A stretch of 64,000 nt of DNA from Mesotoga prima MesG1.Ag.4.2 (lineage in GTDB: Bacteria; Thermotogota; Thermotogae; Petrotogales; Kosmotogaceae): contig NC_017934.1 of NCBI RefSeq assembly GCF_000147715.2, forward strand, positions 496,001-560,000, given 5' to 3'. Positions 1 through 6,133 of this stretch are shown here, one piece after another. The notes beneath the pieces were generated by a model. It was not told the origin of the DNA. It did not search any database and saw only the letters and a list, made by a program, of their open reading frames with translations. A program made the translations under genes and the position numbers. Within the stretch, counting starts at the first letter, position 1. The number at the start of each line of letters is the position of its first letter.

Positions 1-531
1 GGTCCACAAGGCCGTGGAACTAGTGGAAACCCCATCAACATGGTTCTTCAACATTTCGATTTCCTCAACGCTGTCTATAAGACCTGCAGCAACTATGGTA
101 GTCTCAGGTGCATGAACTCTGATTTTTGGGGCTACCTTCGCTGCGACTATTCCGGGCAGTATCTCAATGTTTCTCACTCCATTGGATACGATCGTTTGAA
201 TTCCCTTTTCAACGGCCCTCGAGTCAAGTACGAAAAACCTCAAAAGGCTCTGATGCATCCCGGCATTTACTGCTTGTTTGAATATTCTAAGCTTAGCAGT
301 GATTATTCCATCGACTCCGCTCTTCTTAAGATAAAGAACGCTATCCTCGTCGCCAGAAAGCCCAGAAACAAAATCAATATCCACGAAGACCTTCTTTCCA
401 GCAGCTTTGAATCGATCGATCCTCTCCTGTATTTCAAAGAGCCCACCATTTAGGAAGAAAACCGTTTCCGGAACAACTGATTCTGGTCTCTCTTTTCTGT
501 TCCATAAAGCCGCAATAATTCCTTTTAGCAT
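1..531 (-). CDS. glpP: GlpP-like glycerol uptake operon antiterminator (partial, 3' end outside window)
   Basis: The minus strand is open for 177 codons from an ATG at 531 to the window edge, so the C-terminus is missing. The translation starts MLKGIIAALWNRKERPESVV and contains FLNGGLFEIQERIDRFKAAG and a VFVDIDFVSGLSGDEDS stretch, typical of the GlpP family of TIM-barrel RNA-binding antiterminators. In Bacillus subtilis GlpP with glycerol-3-phosphate binds the glp leader transcript and prevents termination. A strong ribosome site (AGGAGGGG) lies 6 nt before the ATG. It is divergent from a glycerol-3-phosphate oxidation operon whose leader holds a terminator, which fits its job. The antisense frame at 40-453 is a shadow of this gene. 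Confidence 0.9.
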   Translation of the reverse strand, partial: MLKGIIAALWNRKERPESVVPETVFFLNGGLFEIQERIDRFKAAGKKVFVDIDFVSGLSGDEDSVLYLKKSGVDGIITAKLRIFKQAVNAGMHQSLLRFFVLDSRAVEKGIQTIVSNGVRNIEILPGIVAAKVAPKIRVHAPETTIVAAGLIDSVEEIEMLKNHVDGVSTSSTALWT

Positions 532-638
532 AAAACCCCTCCTAAGTAGAATAATACACTAAGCGCTGATTTCGAAAGAAGGAACCCTCCTGTTCTCTGA
601 AGGGTCACTTTTTTTCCGGCTGAGTGTATGGAATATGA

Positions 639-644
639 TATAAT
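639..644 (+). promoter_or_regulatory. -10 box of the glycerol-3-phosphate oxidation operon
   Basis: TATAAT at 639-644, preceded by ATG-A context (tatgatataat). No good -35 element is seen, so it may be an activator-dependent or extended -10 promoter. A start near 651 would put the first inverted-repeat arm at the very 5' end of the transcript. Confidence 0.7.
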
Positions 645-650
645 TCTTTA

Positions 651-708
651 CACGTGGTAGAGTTTATGAGAGAACCACGCCATTTTTGTATGGCGTGGTT
701 TTCTTTTT
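651..708 (+). promoter_or_regulatory. Leader with intrinsic terminator and competing antiterminator (probable GlpP target)
   Basis: A perfect 11-bp stem (673-683 with 690-700, loop TTTTGT) is followed by a T-rich tract at 699-708, only 12 nt before the glpA-like start codon. CGTGGT at 653-658 can pair with ACCACG at 674-679, which is the 5' arm of the terminator, so the two structures exclude each other. This is the arrangement expected of an antitermination leader. The neighbouring divergent glpP gene supplies the obvious effector. Pairing is read from the sequence; control by GlpP is inferred from the Bacillus paradigm. Confidence 0.8.
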
Positions 709-719
709 GGAGGTGCTGG

Positions 720-2162
720 ATGCAAGCGGTAGTCATTGGAGGTGGAGTTGTCGGGTGTCTAATCGCTCGAGAACTCAGCAGATTTAGAATTAAGGTTGTT
801 CTCGTTGAGAAATTAGAGGATATAGGACAGGGAGTTACTAAAGCAAACTCTGCTATTCTTCACGGTGGCTATGACGATCCGCCAGGAACATTAAGAGCTA
901 GGTTCTGCGCTCCCGGAAATCTAATGTTTGATAAGCTCGCTGAAGAATTGAAATTCCCTGTAAAAAGGACCGGATCGATTGTCGTAGCAAAGGACAGAAA
1001 CGAGCTTCCAAAACTTGAGGAGCTACTTCAAAATGGTATCAACAATGGAGTAAAAGATCTCAGAATCGTTGGCAAAAATGAGCTTAGAGAGCTGGAACCT
1101 CACATTTCAGATGAATTTAATTATGCCCTATTTTGTGGTACTGCTGGAATCACTGAGCCCTGGATGGTGGCGATTGCTTCGGCTATGAATGTTGCCGCAA
1201 ACGGGGGCGAGGTTGTCACAGGTGAAGAAGTCATAGGCGGGAAGATCAATGAAGGAAGGGTCACCGAAGTATTTCTAAGTTCTGGCAGGAAGATTGAAGC
1301 CGACTTGGTAATAAACGCAGCCGGTCTCTTCTACGAAAAGGTTGCTTCAGCCTTTAACGTGAATGTGCCCCCGGTTCATTTGAGAAAGGGTGAGTATATC
1401 CTTTTGGATAAAAAGGCAAGTGAATTAGTAAATATGATAATATTTCCGCTTCCAACCGCTGCAGGAAAGGGAAAATTAGTTGTCCCAACGGTTGATGGAG
1501 GAGTTCTTCTAGGGCCGACTTCAGTTGAACTACCCGAGTTTTCGCCGGAAGATGTTAGCACTACTGATTCTGGGCTGACTTCAGTTAGAGAATCTGGAGA
1601 ATATCTTATCCCGGGAATAGACAATGCAAAGTGGTTCATAAAGTCATTTGCCGGGCTGAGACCTGAAACCGTCCAAAAGGATTTCTACATAAAGAGAGCC
1701 GAAGAACTTGCAAACTTCATCACAGTGGGGGCTATGAGATCTCCAGGTTTGACTGCAGCCCCCGCAATTGCGGAATTCGTAGTTAGTATGATCGTTCCAG
1801 AAACTGGAATCGATCTGGTTAGAAGAGACGATTTTGTTCCGTGTCTTGAAGAGAGAGTAAAGATAAAGGAACTTCCAGCTGGGAAAGTCTCTGAGATGAT
1901 TGATGAAAACCCTGCGTATGGGCGAATCGTCTGTCAATGCAATGAGGTTTCTGAAGCCGAGATAGTCCAGGCCATTCGCGATGGAGCAAGAACAATTGAC
2001 GGTATTAAATTTAGAACTAGAGCGGGTTTTGGAAGATGTCAGGGCGGGTTCTGCAGCTGGAACATTGCGAAGATTCTGGCTAGAGAGCTCAAGAAGGATC
2101 TATCCGAAGTTAGACAGAACAGCGAGGGAAGCTGGATAGTTGATGGGAAGGTGAGACAATGA
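720..2162 (+). CDS. GlpA-like FAD-dependent glycerol-3-phosphate dehydrogenase with C-terminal BFD-type [2Fe-2S] domain
   Basis: A 480-residue flavoprotein. The N-terminus MQAVVIGGGVVGCLIARELS is a Rossmann FAD-binding motif of the DAO/GlpA family. The C-terminal 70 residues carry CQC and, about 33 residues later, CQGGFC, the four cysteines of a BFD-like [2Fe-2S] domain. It probably oxidises glycerol-3-phosphate to dihydroxyacetone phosphate and passes electrons to its partners. The ATG at 720 was chosen because it has GGAGG 6 nt upstream and lies after the leader terminator; an open frame continues back to 654 but only through the terminator hairpin. It overlaps the next gene by 4 nt. Thermotoga maritima has the same neighbourhood order (GlpP-like, two oxidoreductases, DUF1667). 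Confidence 0.88.
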   Translation: MQAVVIGGGVVGCLIARELSRFRIKVVLVEKLEDIGQGVTKANSAILHGGYDDPPGTLRARFCAPGNLMFDKLAEELKFPVKRTGSIVVAKDRNELPKLEELLQNGINNGVKDLRIVGKNELRELEPHISDEFNYALFCGTAGITEPWMVAIASAMNVAANGGEVVTGEEVIGGKINEGRVTEVFLSSGRKIEADLVINAAGLFYEKVASAFNVNVPPVHLRKGEYILLDKKASELVNMIIFPLPTAAGKGKLVVPTVDGGVLLGPTSVELPEFSPEDVSTTDSGLTSVRESGEYLIPGIDNAKWFIKSFAGLRPETVQKDFYIKRAEELANFITVGAMRSPGLTAAPAIAEFVVSMIVPETGIDLVRRDDFVPCLEERVKIKELPAGKVSEMIDENPAYGRIVCQCNEVSEAEIVQAIRDGARTIDGIKFRTRAGFGRCQGGFCSWNIAKILARELKKDLSEVRQNSEGSWIVDGKVRQ

Positions 2163-3394
2163 ACAGACTCACCACAGACGTTCTTATCATAGGTGGCGGA
2201 GCAGCAGGTATGTCATCAGCTCTCAGTGCTGCAAAAACTGGAGCTGACGTTACTCTCCTAGAAAGAGAACCGATTGCAGGAGGTGTCCTAAATCAGTGTA
2301 TTCATAATGGGTTCGGCCTTCAGTTCTACCATGAGGAATTGACAGGTCCGGAATTTGCCTCTCGCCTTCAACGTGAGATGAGTGAAGAAGGGGTGAGCAT
2401 GATTGGTGAATCTTATGTCCGGCACATAGACGTGAGGGAGAAAAAAGCAGTTGTGCTTTCTCCTAAGGGAGCATTTGAAATTTCTGCGAAGGCCCTTGTC
2501 ATATCGAGCGGAGCCAGAGAAAGACCGTTCGGCTCGCTGTTGATACAGGGTTATAGACCGTCAGGAATATTGCCGGCAGGTTTGGCTCAAAGATATGTGA
2601 ATCTAGAGAATTATCTACCAGGAAAAAGAGCGGTTGTACTAGGATCAGGGGATATCGGGTTGATAATGGCAAGAAGACTGACACTTGAAGGTGTGGAAGT
2701 AGTCGCTGTAATAGAACGGATGCCATATCCCGGAGGTCTTACAAGAAACATTGTTCAGTGCCTTGAAGATTATGATATTCCCCTTCTCCTTTCGACAACT
2801 GTGACCAAAGTCTTCGGAAAGGGAAGGCTTGAAGAAGTTGAAATAACTAAGGTCGATGAGAGATTCGTTCCGATACCGGGCACTTCCAGCCGGCTGAAAG
2901 TTGACACTTTAATACTTTCTGCCGGGTTGCTTCCACAGGTTGAGGATTTCGATGATGATTTGACTATCGATCCTATCAATAGAGGTTTTGTTGTTTCAAA
3001 CACAGGTGAAAGCTCCGTAGAGGGTGTTTTTGCGGCGGGAAACAATGTTGCGGTATTCGATCTCGTGGATTATGTAGCCGCCGAGGGCTGGATAGCCGGC
3101 CGTCATGCTGCTCTCTATGCGCTCGGCAAGAATACTTCTGGGGACAGGGTTCCCGTTGTTAGGGGAGATAATGTGGGAGTTGTTGTGCCTGGCATAGTGG
3201 ATATGGATGAGCACGTACGCCTGTATGTAAGATTGAAAAACCCTATGGACAAGGGCACTCTAGTTCTAAAGGAACTAGGGCTCGAGAAGAGTTTCTCTTA
3301 TGGGGTTCCCAGTGAGATGATCCAGATGGTTATTAAAAAAGAGAAGCTGATGCCTCTTATTGACGCAAAACGGTTAACGGTGGAGGTGCACTAA
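2159..3394 (+). CDS. FAD/NAD(P)-dependent oxidoreductase, partner of the GlpA-like enzyme
   Basis: A 411-residue two-dinucleotide-binding-domain flavoprotein. The N-terminal FAD motif is DVLIIGGGAAGMSSALSAAK; a second Rossmann motif, AVVLGSGDIGLIMARRL, lies near residue 160 for NAD(P)H, and FAAGNNVAVFDLVDYVAAEG near residue 290 closes the FAD site. It resembles the small oxidoreductase next to GlpA in Thermotoga and Clostridia. It likely transfers electrons between the glycerol-3-phosphate dehydrogenase and NAD(P) or another carrier; the acceptor cannot be read from the sequence. ATGA overlaps at both ends with its neighbours indicate translational coupling. Confidence 0.85.
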   Translation: MNRLTTDVLIIGGGAAGMSSALSAAKTGADVTLLEREPIAGGVLNQCIHNGFGLQFYHEELTGPEFASRLQREMSEEGVSMIGESYVRHIDVREKKAVVLSPKGAFEISAKALVISSGARERPFGSLLIQGYRPSGILPAGLAQRYVNLENYLPGKRAVVLGSGDIGLIMARRLTLEGVEVVAVIERMPYPGGLTRNIVQCLEDYDIPLLLSTTVTKVFGKGRLEEVEITKVDERFVPIPGTSSRLKVDTLILSAGLLPQVEDFDDDLTIDPINRGFVVSNTGESSVEGVFAAGNNVAVFDLVDYVAAEGWIAGRHAALYALGKNTSGDRVPVVRGDNVGVVVPGIVDMDEHVRLYVRLKNPMDKGTLVLKELGLEKSFSYGVPSEMIQMVIKKEKLMPLIDAKRLTVEVH

Positions 3395-3768
3395 TGGAGA
3401 GACACATAACTTGTGTAATTTGCCCGGTTAGTTGCAAAATTTCAGTTAGAAAAAGCGGAAGCGAGTATGAGATAAGGGGTAACAGATGTCCCAGAGGAAA
3501 AGAATATGCTTTAAATGAATTAATCATGCCGAAGAGAATACTTACAACAAGCGTAAAAGTCATCAACGGGGAGATTCCCCTAGTTTCCGTGAAGACATCT
3601 GGCGCAATTGACAGGTCGATTATAAAGGAGAAAATGGATTTGGTCAGAAAAATTTCAGTTGAAGCTCCTGTACAGATTGGAGACGTCCTTATGGATGATA
3701 TCGATGGCCAGGGGACTGCGCTCATTGCCACGCGTCCTGTGAAGAGAATTCAAACTTTTCTTCCTTAA
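3394..3768 (+). CDS. DUF1667 protein of the glycerol-3-phosphate oxidation operon
   Basis: A 124-residue protein with four N-terminal cysteines (CVICPVSC and, about 24 residues later, NRCPRGKEYA with a single Cys), suggesting a small metal or iron-sulfur site near the N-terminus. DUF1667 proteins regularly follow the two FAD oxidoreductases in this operon type and are presumed to be an electron-transfer or assembly subunit, but no activity is established as far as I know. The start overlaps the preceding gene by one base (TAATG). The gene is followed at once by the tRNA-Asn promoter. Confidence 0.85.
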   Translation: MERHITCVICPVSCKISVRKSGSEYEIRGNRCPRGKEYALNELIMPKRILTTSVKVINGEIPLVSVKTSGAIDRSIIKEKMDLVRKISVEAPVQIGDVLMDDIDGQGTALIATRPVKRIQTFLP

Positions 3769-3777
3769 TCCTACTAC

Positions 3778-3806
3778 TTGAAATAACGTTTGATTCGGGT
3801 TAAAAT
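3778..3806 (+). promoter_or_regulatory. Sigma-70-type promoter of tRNA-Asn
   Basis: TTGAAA at 3778-3783 and TAAAAT at 3801-3806 with a 17-bp spacer. The predicted start falls a few bases before the mature tRNA 5' end at 3818. Confidence 0.75.
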
Positions 3807-3817
3807 AATCATTGTGT

Positions 3818-3892
<75 letters not shown>

Positions 3893-3893
3893 G

Positions 3894-3919
3894 AACTCCC
3901 CCTGTTGGGGGAGTTTTTT
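3894..3919 (+). terminator. Intrinsic terminator of tRNA-Asn
   Basis: Nine-bp stem AACTCCCCC/GGGGGAGTT with loop TGTT, then a run of T. The stop codon of the convergent gene (3918-3920) lies at the end of the T-run. Confidence 0.92.
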
Positions 3920-4856
3920 ATATCCAGCTCTGTCCTGGGACCTTGGGAAAGAGTCTTGTTCTTGAAACGTTGTCTAGAGAACAGACATATCTTGTCAGTC
4001 TTTCGACACCAATTCCACAACCTGCAGTCGGAACAAGCTCTCCTCCTTCTGCGATATCCATGTACCATGAGAGTTCTTCAGGGTCGTTGCCTTTGAAACC
4101 CATTCTTTCAAGGATTCTCTGATGCTCCCATTCTCGTTCTCCTCCGGACAGAGTTTCACCAAATCCATGAGGAAGTATTAGATCCATATCCTTGAGTGTT
4201 CTCTTATCTTCCGACAACAAGTCATAGAATTCCCTCTCCCATATTGGGAAATCAATTAACCAAAACGGCTCGCTAAAACTGGCGGATAGTATCGTTTCAA
4301 AGTCTTTTCCATACTGTTCATAAGCGTCCATGAATTTCACCGTAGCAAAGGGTTTTGAAGGAATCGAAGGATCCGAGGAAAGAAAATCCATTTCTTCGCT
4401 GCAATTTCTCTTTACTGAAAGCATTACTGTAATTATGAGGTCTTCGATGAGAGACATTATTTGCTCTCTCTTTGCGTTCCGGATTTCAAGATCAATTTGA
4501 CTGAACTCAAAGAGATGTCTTCCTGAAAGTGCCTTTTCCGATGTTTCAAGTCTTACATTCGGAGAAACAATGAAGATCCTTTCGAATGATTTACACGCTA
4601 GTTGCTTGTGAAATATCATTGACTGCGTAAGGCGATACTCCTGATCGTAGTAAGTGAACCTTGTGGTGTGAACTTCGTGATTAAGTGGATCGGTGATCGG
4701 AGATACAATAGTAGGAAGTAGCTCGACAAAGTTCTTTCCCCTAAGAAAACTGCTTGCTTCTCCCAGAATTGCAGATTTTACTTTAACTGCCGACTTCACA
4801 ACCGGATCACTAAGGTGCTCCAACACTCTAGAACTGAGTCTCCCGATGCTTTCCAT
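3918..4856 (-). CDS. AsnRS-like class II synthetase core without anticodon domain; probable asparagine synthetase (archaeal AS-AR type)
   Basis: A 312-residue protein made only of a class II aminoacyl-tRNA synthetase catalytic core of the Asp/Asn subgroup. Motif 2 is SPNVRLE (Arg102, Glu104) followed by RHLFEFSQIDLEI; motif 3 is GCGIGVERL (Arg286). The N-terminal OB-fold that binds the anticodon in AspRS and AsnRS (usual length about 430) is absent. Archaeal proteins of this build make free asparagine from aspartate. The family assignment is firm; the reaction is an inference, strongly supported by the Asn-codon leader upstream. AAGGGGTGAG lies 3-4 nt before the ATG. Conversion to an amidated or tRNA-modifying function is an alternative. 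Confidence 0.82.
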   Translation of the reverse strand: MESIGRLSSRVLEHLSDPVVKSAVKVKSAILGEASSFLRGKNFVELLPTIVSPITDPLNHEVHTTRFTYYDQEYRLTQSMIFHKQLACKSFERIFIVSPNVRLETSEKALSGRHLFEFSQIDLEIRNAKREQIMSLIEDLIITVMLSVKRNCSEEMDFLSSDPSIPSKPFATVKFMDAYEQYGKDFETILSASFSEPFWLIDFPIWEREFYDLLSEDKRTLKDMDLILPHGFGETLSGGEREWEHQRILERMGFKGNDPEELSWYMDIAEGGELVPTAGCGIGVERLTRYVCSLDNVSRTRLFPKVPGQSWI

Positions 4857-4869
4857 TTTCTCACCCCTT

Positions 4870-4954
4870 CAAAAATTAAGGCCGATGGATAACCATCGGC
4901 CTTCTAATCTTTTTTGTTGAAACGCAAAGATTAACTGACCGATCCCGGCCAGTT
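4870..4954 (-). promoter_or_regulatory. Ribosome-mediated transcription attenuator (terminator, antiterminator, pause hairpin)
   Basis: Read on the minus strand. Segment 1 AACTGGCC (4947-4954) pairs with segment 2 GGTCAGTT (4933-4940). Segment 2, extended to TAATCTTT (4926-4933), pairs with segment 3: AAAGATTA (4905-4912) perfectly, plus a 7-bp ATCGGTC/GGCCGAT helix. Segment 3 AAGGCCGATGG (4893-4903) pairs with segment 4 CCATCGGCCTT (4878-4888) as a perfect 11-bp terminator followed by AATTTTTG. Segments 1:2, 2:3 and 3:4 are mutually exclusive. Segment 1 includes the third Asn codon of the leader peptide. The terminator ends 14 nt before the AsnRS-like start codon, so expression must come through it. 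Confidence 0.88.
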
Positions 4955-5002
4955 ATTATTAGAAAGTGCTATACTGTATGAAACTAAAATCAATCTTTCC
5001 AT
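4931..5002 (-). CDS. Asn-rich leader peptide of the asparagine synthetase attenuator
   Basis: A 23-codon frame beginning ATG at 5002 with an excellent ribosome site (AGGAGGAAGG, 2-3 nt spacing) and ending TAA at 4931-4933. The peptide is MERLILVSYSIALSNNN followed by WPGSVS. Residues 15-17 are three consecutive asparagines (AAT AAT AAC). The stop codon lies inside segment 2 of the attenuator. When charged tRNA-Asn is scarce, a ribosome stalled on the Asn codons would cover segment 1 and allow the antiterminator; when it is plentiful, the ribosome reaches the stop and frees the terminator. This is the logic of the his, trp and ilv leaders of enteric bacteria. Confidence 0.85.
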   Translation of the reverse strand: MERLILVSYSIALSNNNWPGSVS

Positions 5003-5024
5003 ATTCCTTCCTCCTGAATGATTC

Positions 5025-5053
5025 ATTCTACCATCTGCAAAGTAACACAGAAA
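5025..5053 (-). promoter_or_regulatory. Promoter of the Asn leader transcript
   Basis: On the minus strand, TAGAAT (5025-5030) lies 17 bp after TTTCTG (5048-5053). Transcription would start near 5018, just before the leader ribosome site at about 5005-5014. The -35 match is weak. Confidence 0.5.
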
Positions 5054-5083
5054 GCATTTCGTTTAAGATTTGTTGAAGTATCT

Positions 5084-5113
5084 TTGTTAAATAGTGCTCA
5101 ATCGGTTTATAAT
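5084..5113 (+). promoter_or_regulatory. Promoter of the radical SAM gene, apparently giving a leaderless mRNA
   Basis: TTGTTA (5084-5089), 18-bp spacer, TATAAT (5108-5113). The ATG of the gene is at 5120, 6 nt after the -10 box, so the predicted transcription start coincides with the start codon. No ribosome site is visible. Confidence 0.6.
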
Positions 5114-5119
5114 ACTAGT

Positions 5120-6133
5120 ATGAATATTATTCCAATTTTCGTTCCACATGAGGGTTGCAGAACGCGATGCATATTCTGTAATGAATACTCCGCCACTGGA
5201 GTCACTGGAGTTCCCGATGAGAAAGAGATCGTTTCCACTGTAGAGAAGTATCTTTCATTCTTTAGACATCCAGAGGATGTGGAGCTTGCATTTTATGGTG
5301 GCACATTTACCGGGTTTGGTAATCAGCAGAAGTACCTGGAGGTTGCAACTGAGTTCTTCAAAGCAGGTCAGATAAAGGGGATCAGATTCTCCACCTCTCC
5401 GGGGCTCATATCCGAGAGGTTAGTAGAGTATTTGAAACCTTATCCGGTAAACTTTATCGAGCTTGGAGTCCAGTCTTTTGATGATACTGTTCTGGAGAAA
5501 TCTAACAGAGACCACAACACCAGCGATGTTTATAAAGCAACTCACTTGTTGAATAGCAACGGAATCAAATTTGGCATTCACTTGATGACCGGGCTACCCG
5601 AAGACTCAGAGAGTAAGGACATTCACTCGACCAGAGAGGCTATCAGAGTAGGTGCCTCTTCCGTTAGGCTTCATCCTCTGGTGATTTTGAAGGGTTCTCT
5701 TCTTGAGAATGAATACAAACTTCGTAGATTTTCGCCTCTTGACCTCCAGGAGTCTATTGAGATTCTCTGGAAAATGTACCTTCTGCTCTCGACATCGAAT
5801 GTGAAGATAAACAGGATTGGTATCTGTCTGTATGGAAAGCAGATAGACAACGTGGTGGCCGGTCCATTTCACCCTGCGATTGGAGAACTCGTGCGTGATA
5901 GACTTTTCCTTGAAATCGTCAGGGCATTTTCCGGGGAAATGAAGAGAAACGAGCTAAGACTTCATAATAAATTCAAACCATTTTTCACAGGTCATAAGAA
6001 GGGAATTGTCGAGGAAGCCCGTAAGGAGGGGATTCTTATAGACTTCGCTCACGATGGTGAGGAAATCGATGTTTCTCTTTATATGAGACGGATCAAAGAA
6101 AGGGTTCTGGAGGGAGTTTATGCTGAGGCTTAA
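5120..6133 (+). CDS. Elp3/YhcC-like radical SAM protein
   Basis: A 337-residue protein with the radical SAM cluster motif C-x4-C-x2-C near the N-terminus (EGCRTRCIFCNEYS: ligands in CRTRCIFC) and the AFYGGTFTGF motif of Elp3-like radical SAM enzymes around residue 60. LGVQSFDD near residue 120 is also typical. Substrate unknown; relatives act on RNA or cofactors. In many Firmicutes and Thermotogae a gene of this type precedes smc, as here (14-nt overlap with smc). The ATG at 5120 is preferred because protein similarity starts there (MNIIPIFVPHEGC) and a promoter abuts it; a longer frame from 5018 has no ribosome site. Confidence 0.85.
   Translation: MNIIPIFVPHEGCRTRCIFCNEYSATGVTGVPDEKEIVSTVEKYLSFFRHPEDVELAFYGGTFTGFGNQQKYLEVATEFFKAGQIKGIRFSTSPGLISERLVEYLKPYPVNFIELGVQSFDDTVLEKSNRDHNTSDVYKATHLLNSNGIKFGIHLMTGLPEDSESKDIHSTREAIRVGASSVRLHPLVILKGSLLENEYKLRRFSPLDLQESIEILWKMYLLLSTSNVKINRIGICLYGKQIDNVVAGPFHPAIGELVRDRLFLEIVRAFSGEMKRNELRLHNKFKPFFTGHKKGIVEEARKEGILIDFAHDGEEIDVSLYMRRIKERVLEGVYAEA

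Noticed and set aside
40-453. Open frame of 137 codons on the plus strand
   Set aside because: It is antisense to the GlpP-like gene, which has a clear family match and ribosome site.
584-615. Hairpin ACCCT/AGGGT followed by seven T on the plus strand
   Set aside because: Only 5 bp with a 12-nt loop and no plus-strand gene upstream; possibly a weak insulator but not supported.
4870-5002. T-box riboswitch before the asparagine synthetase
   Set aside because: No conserved T-box bulge sequence or specifier stem; the leader ORF and hairpins explain the region better.
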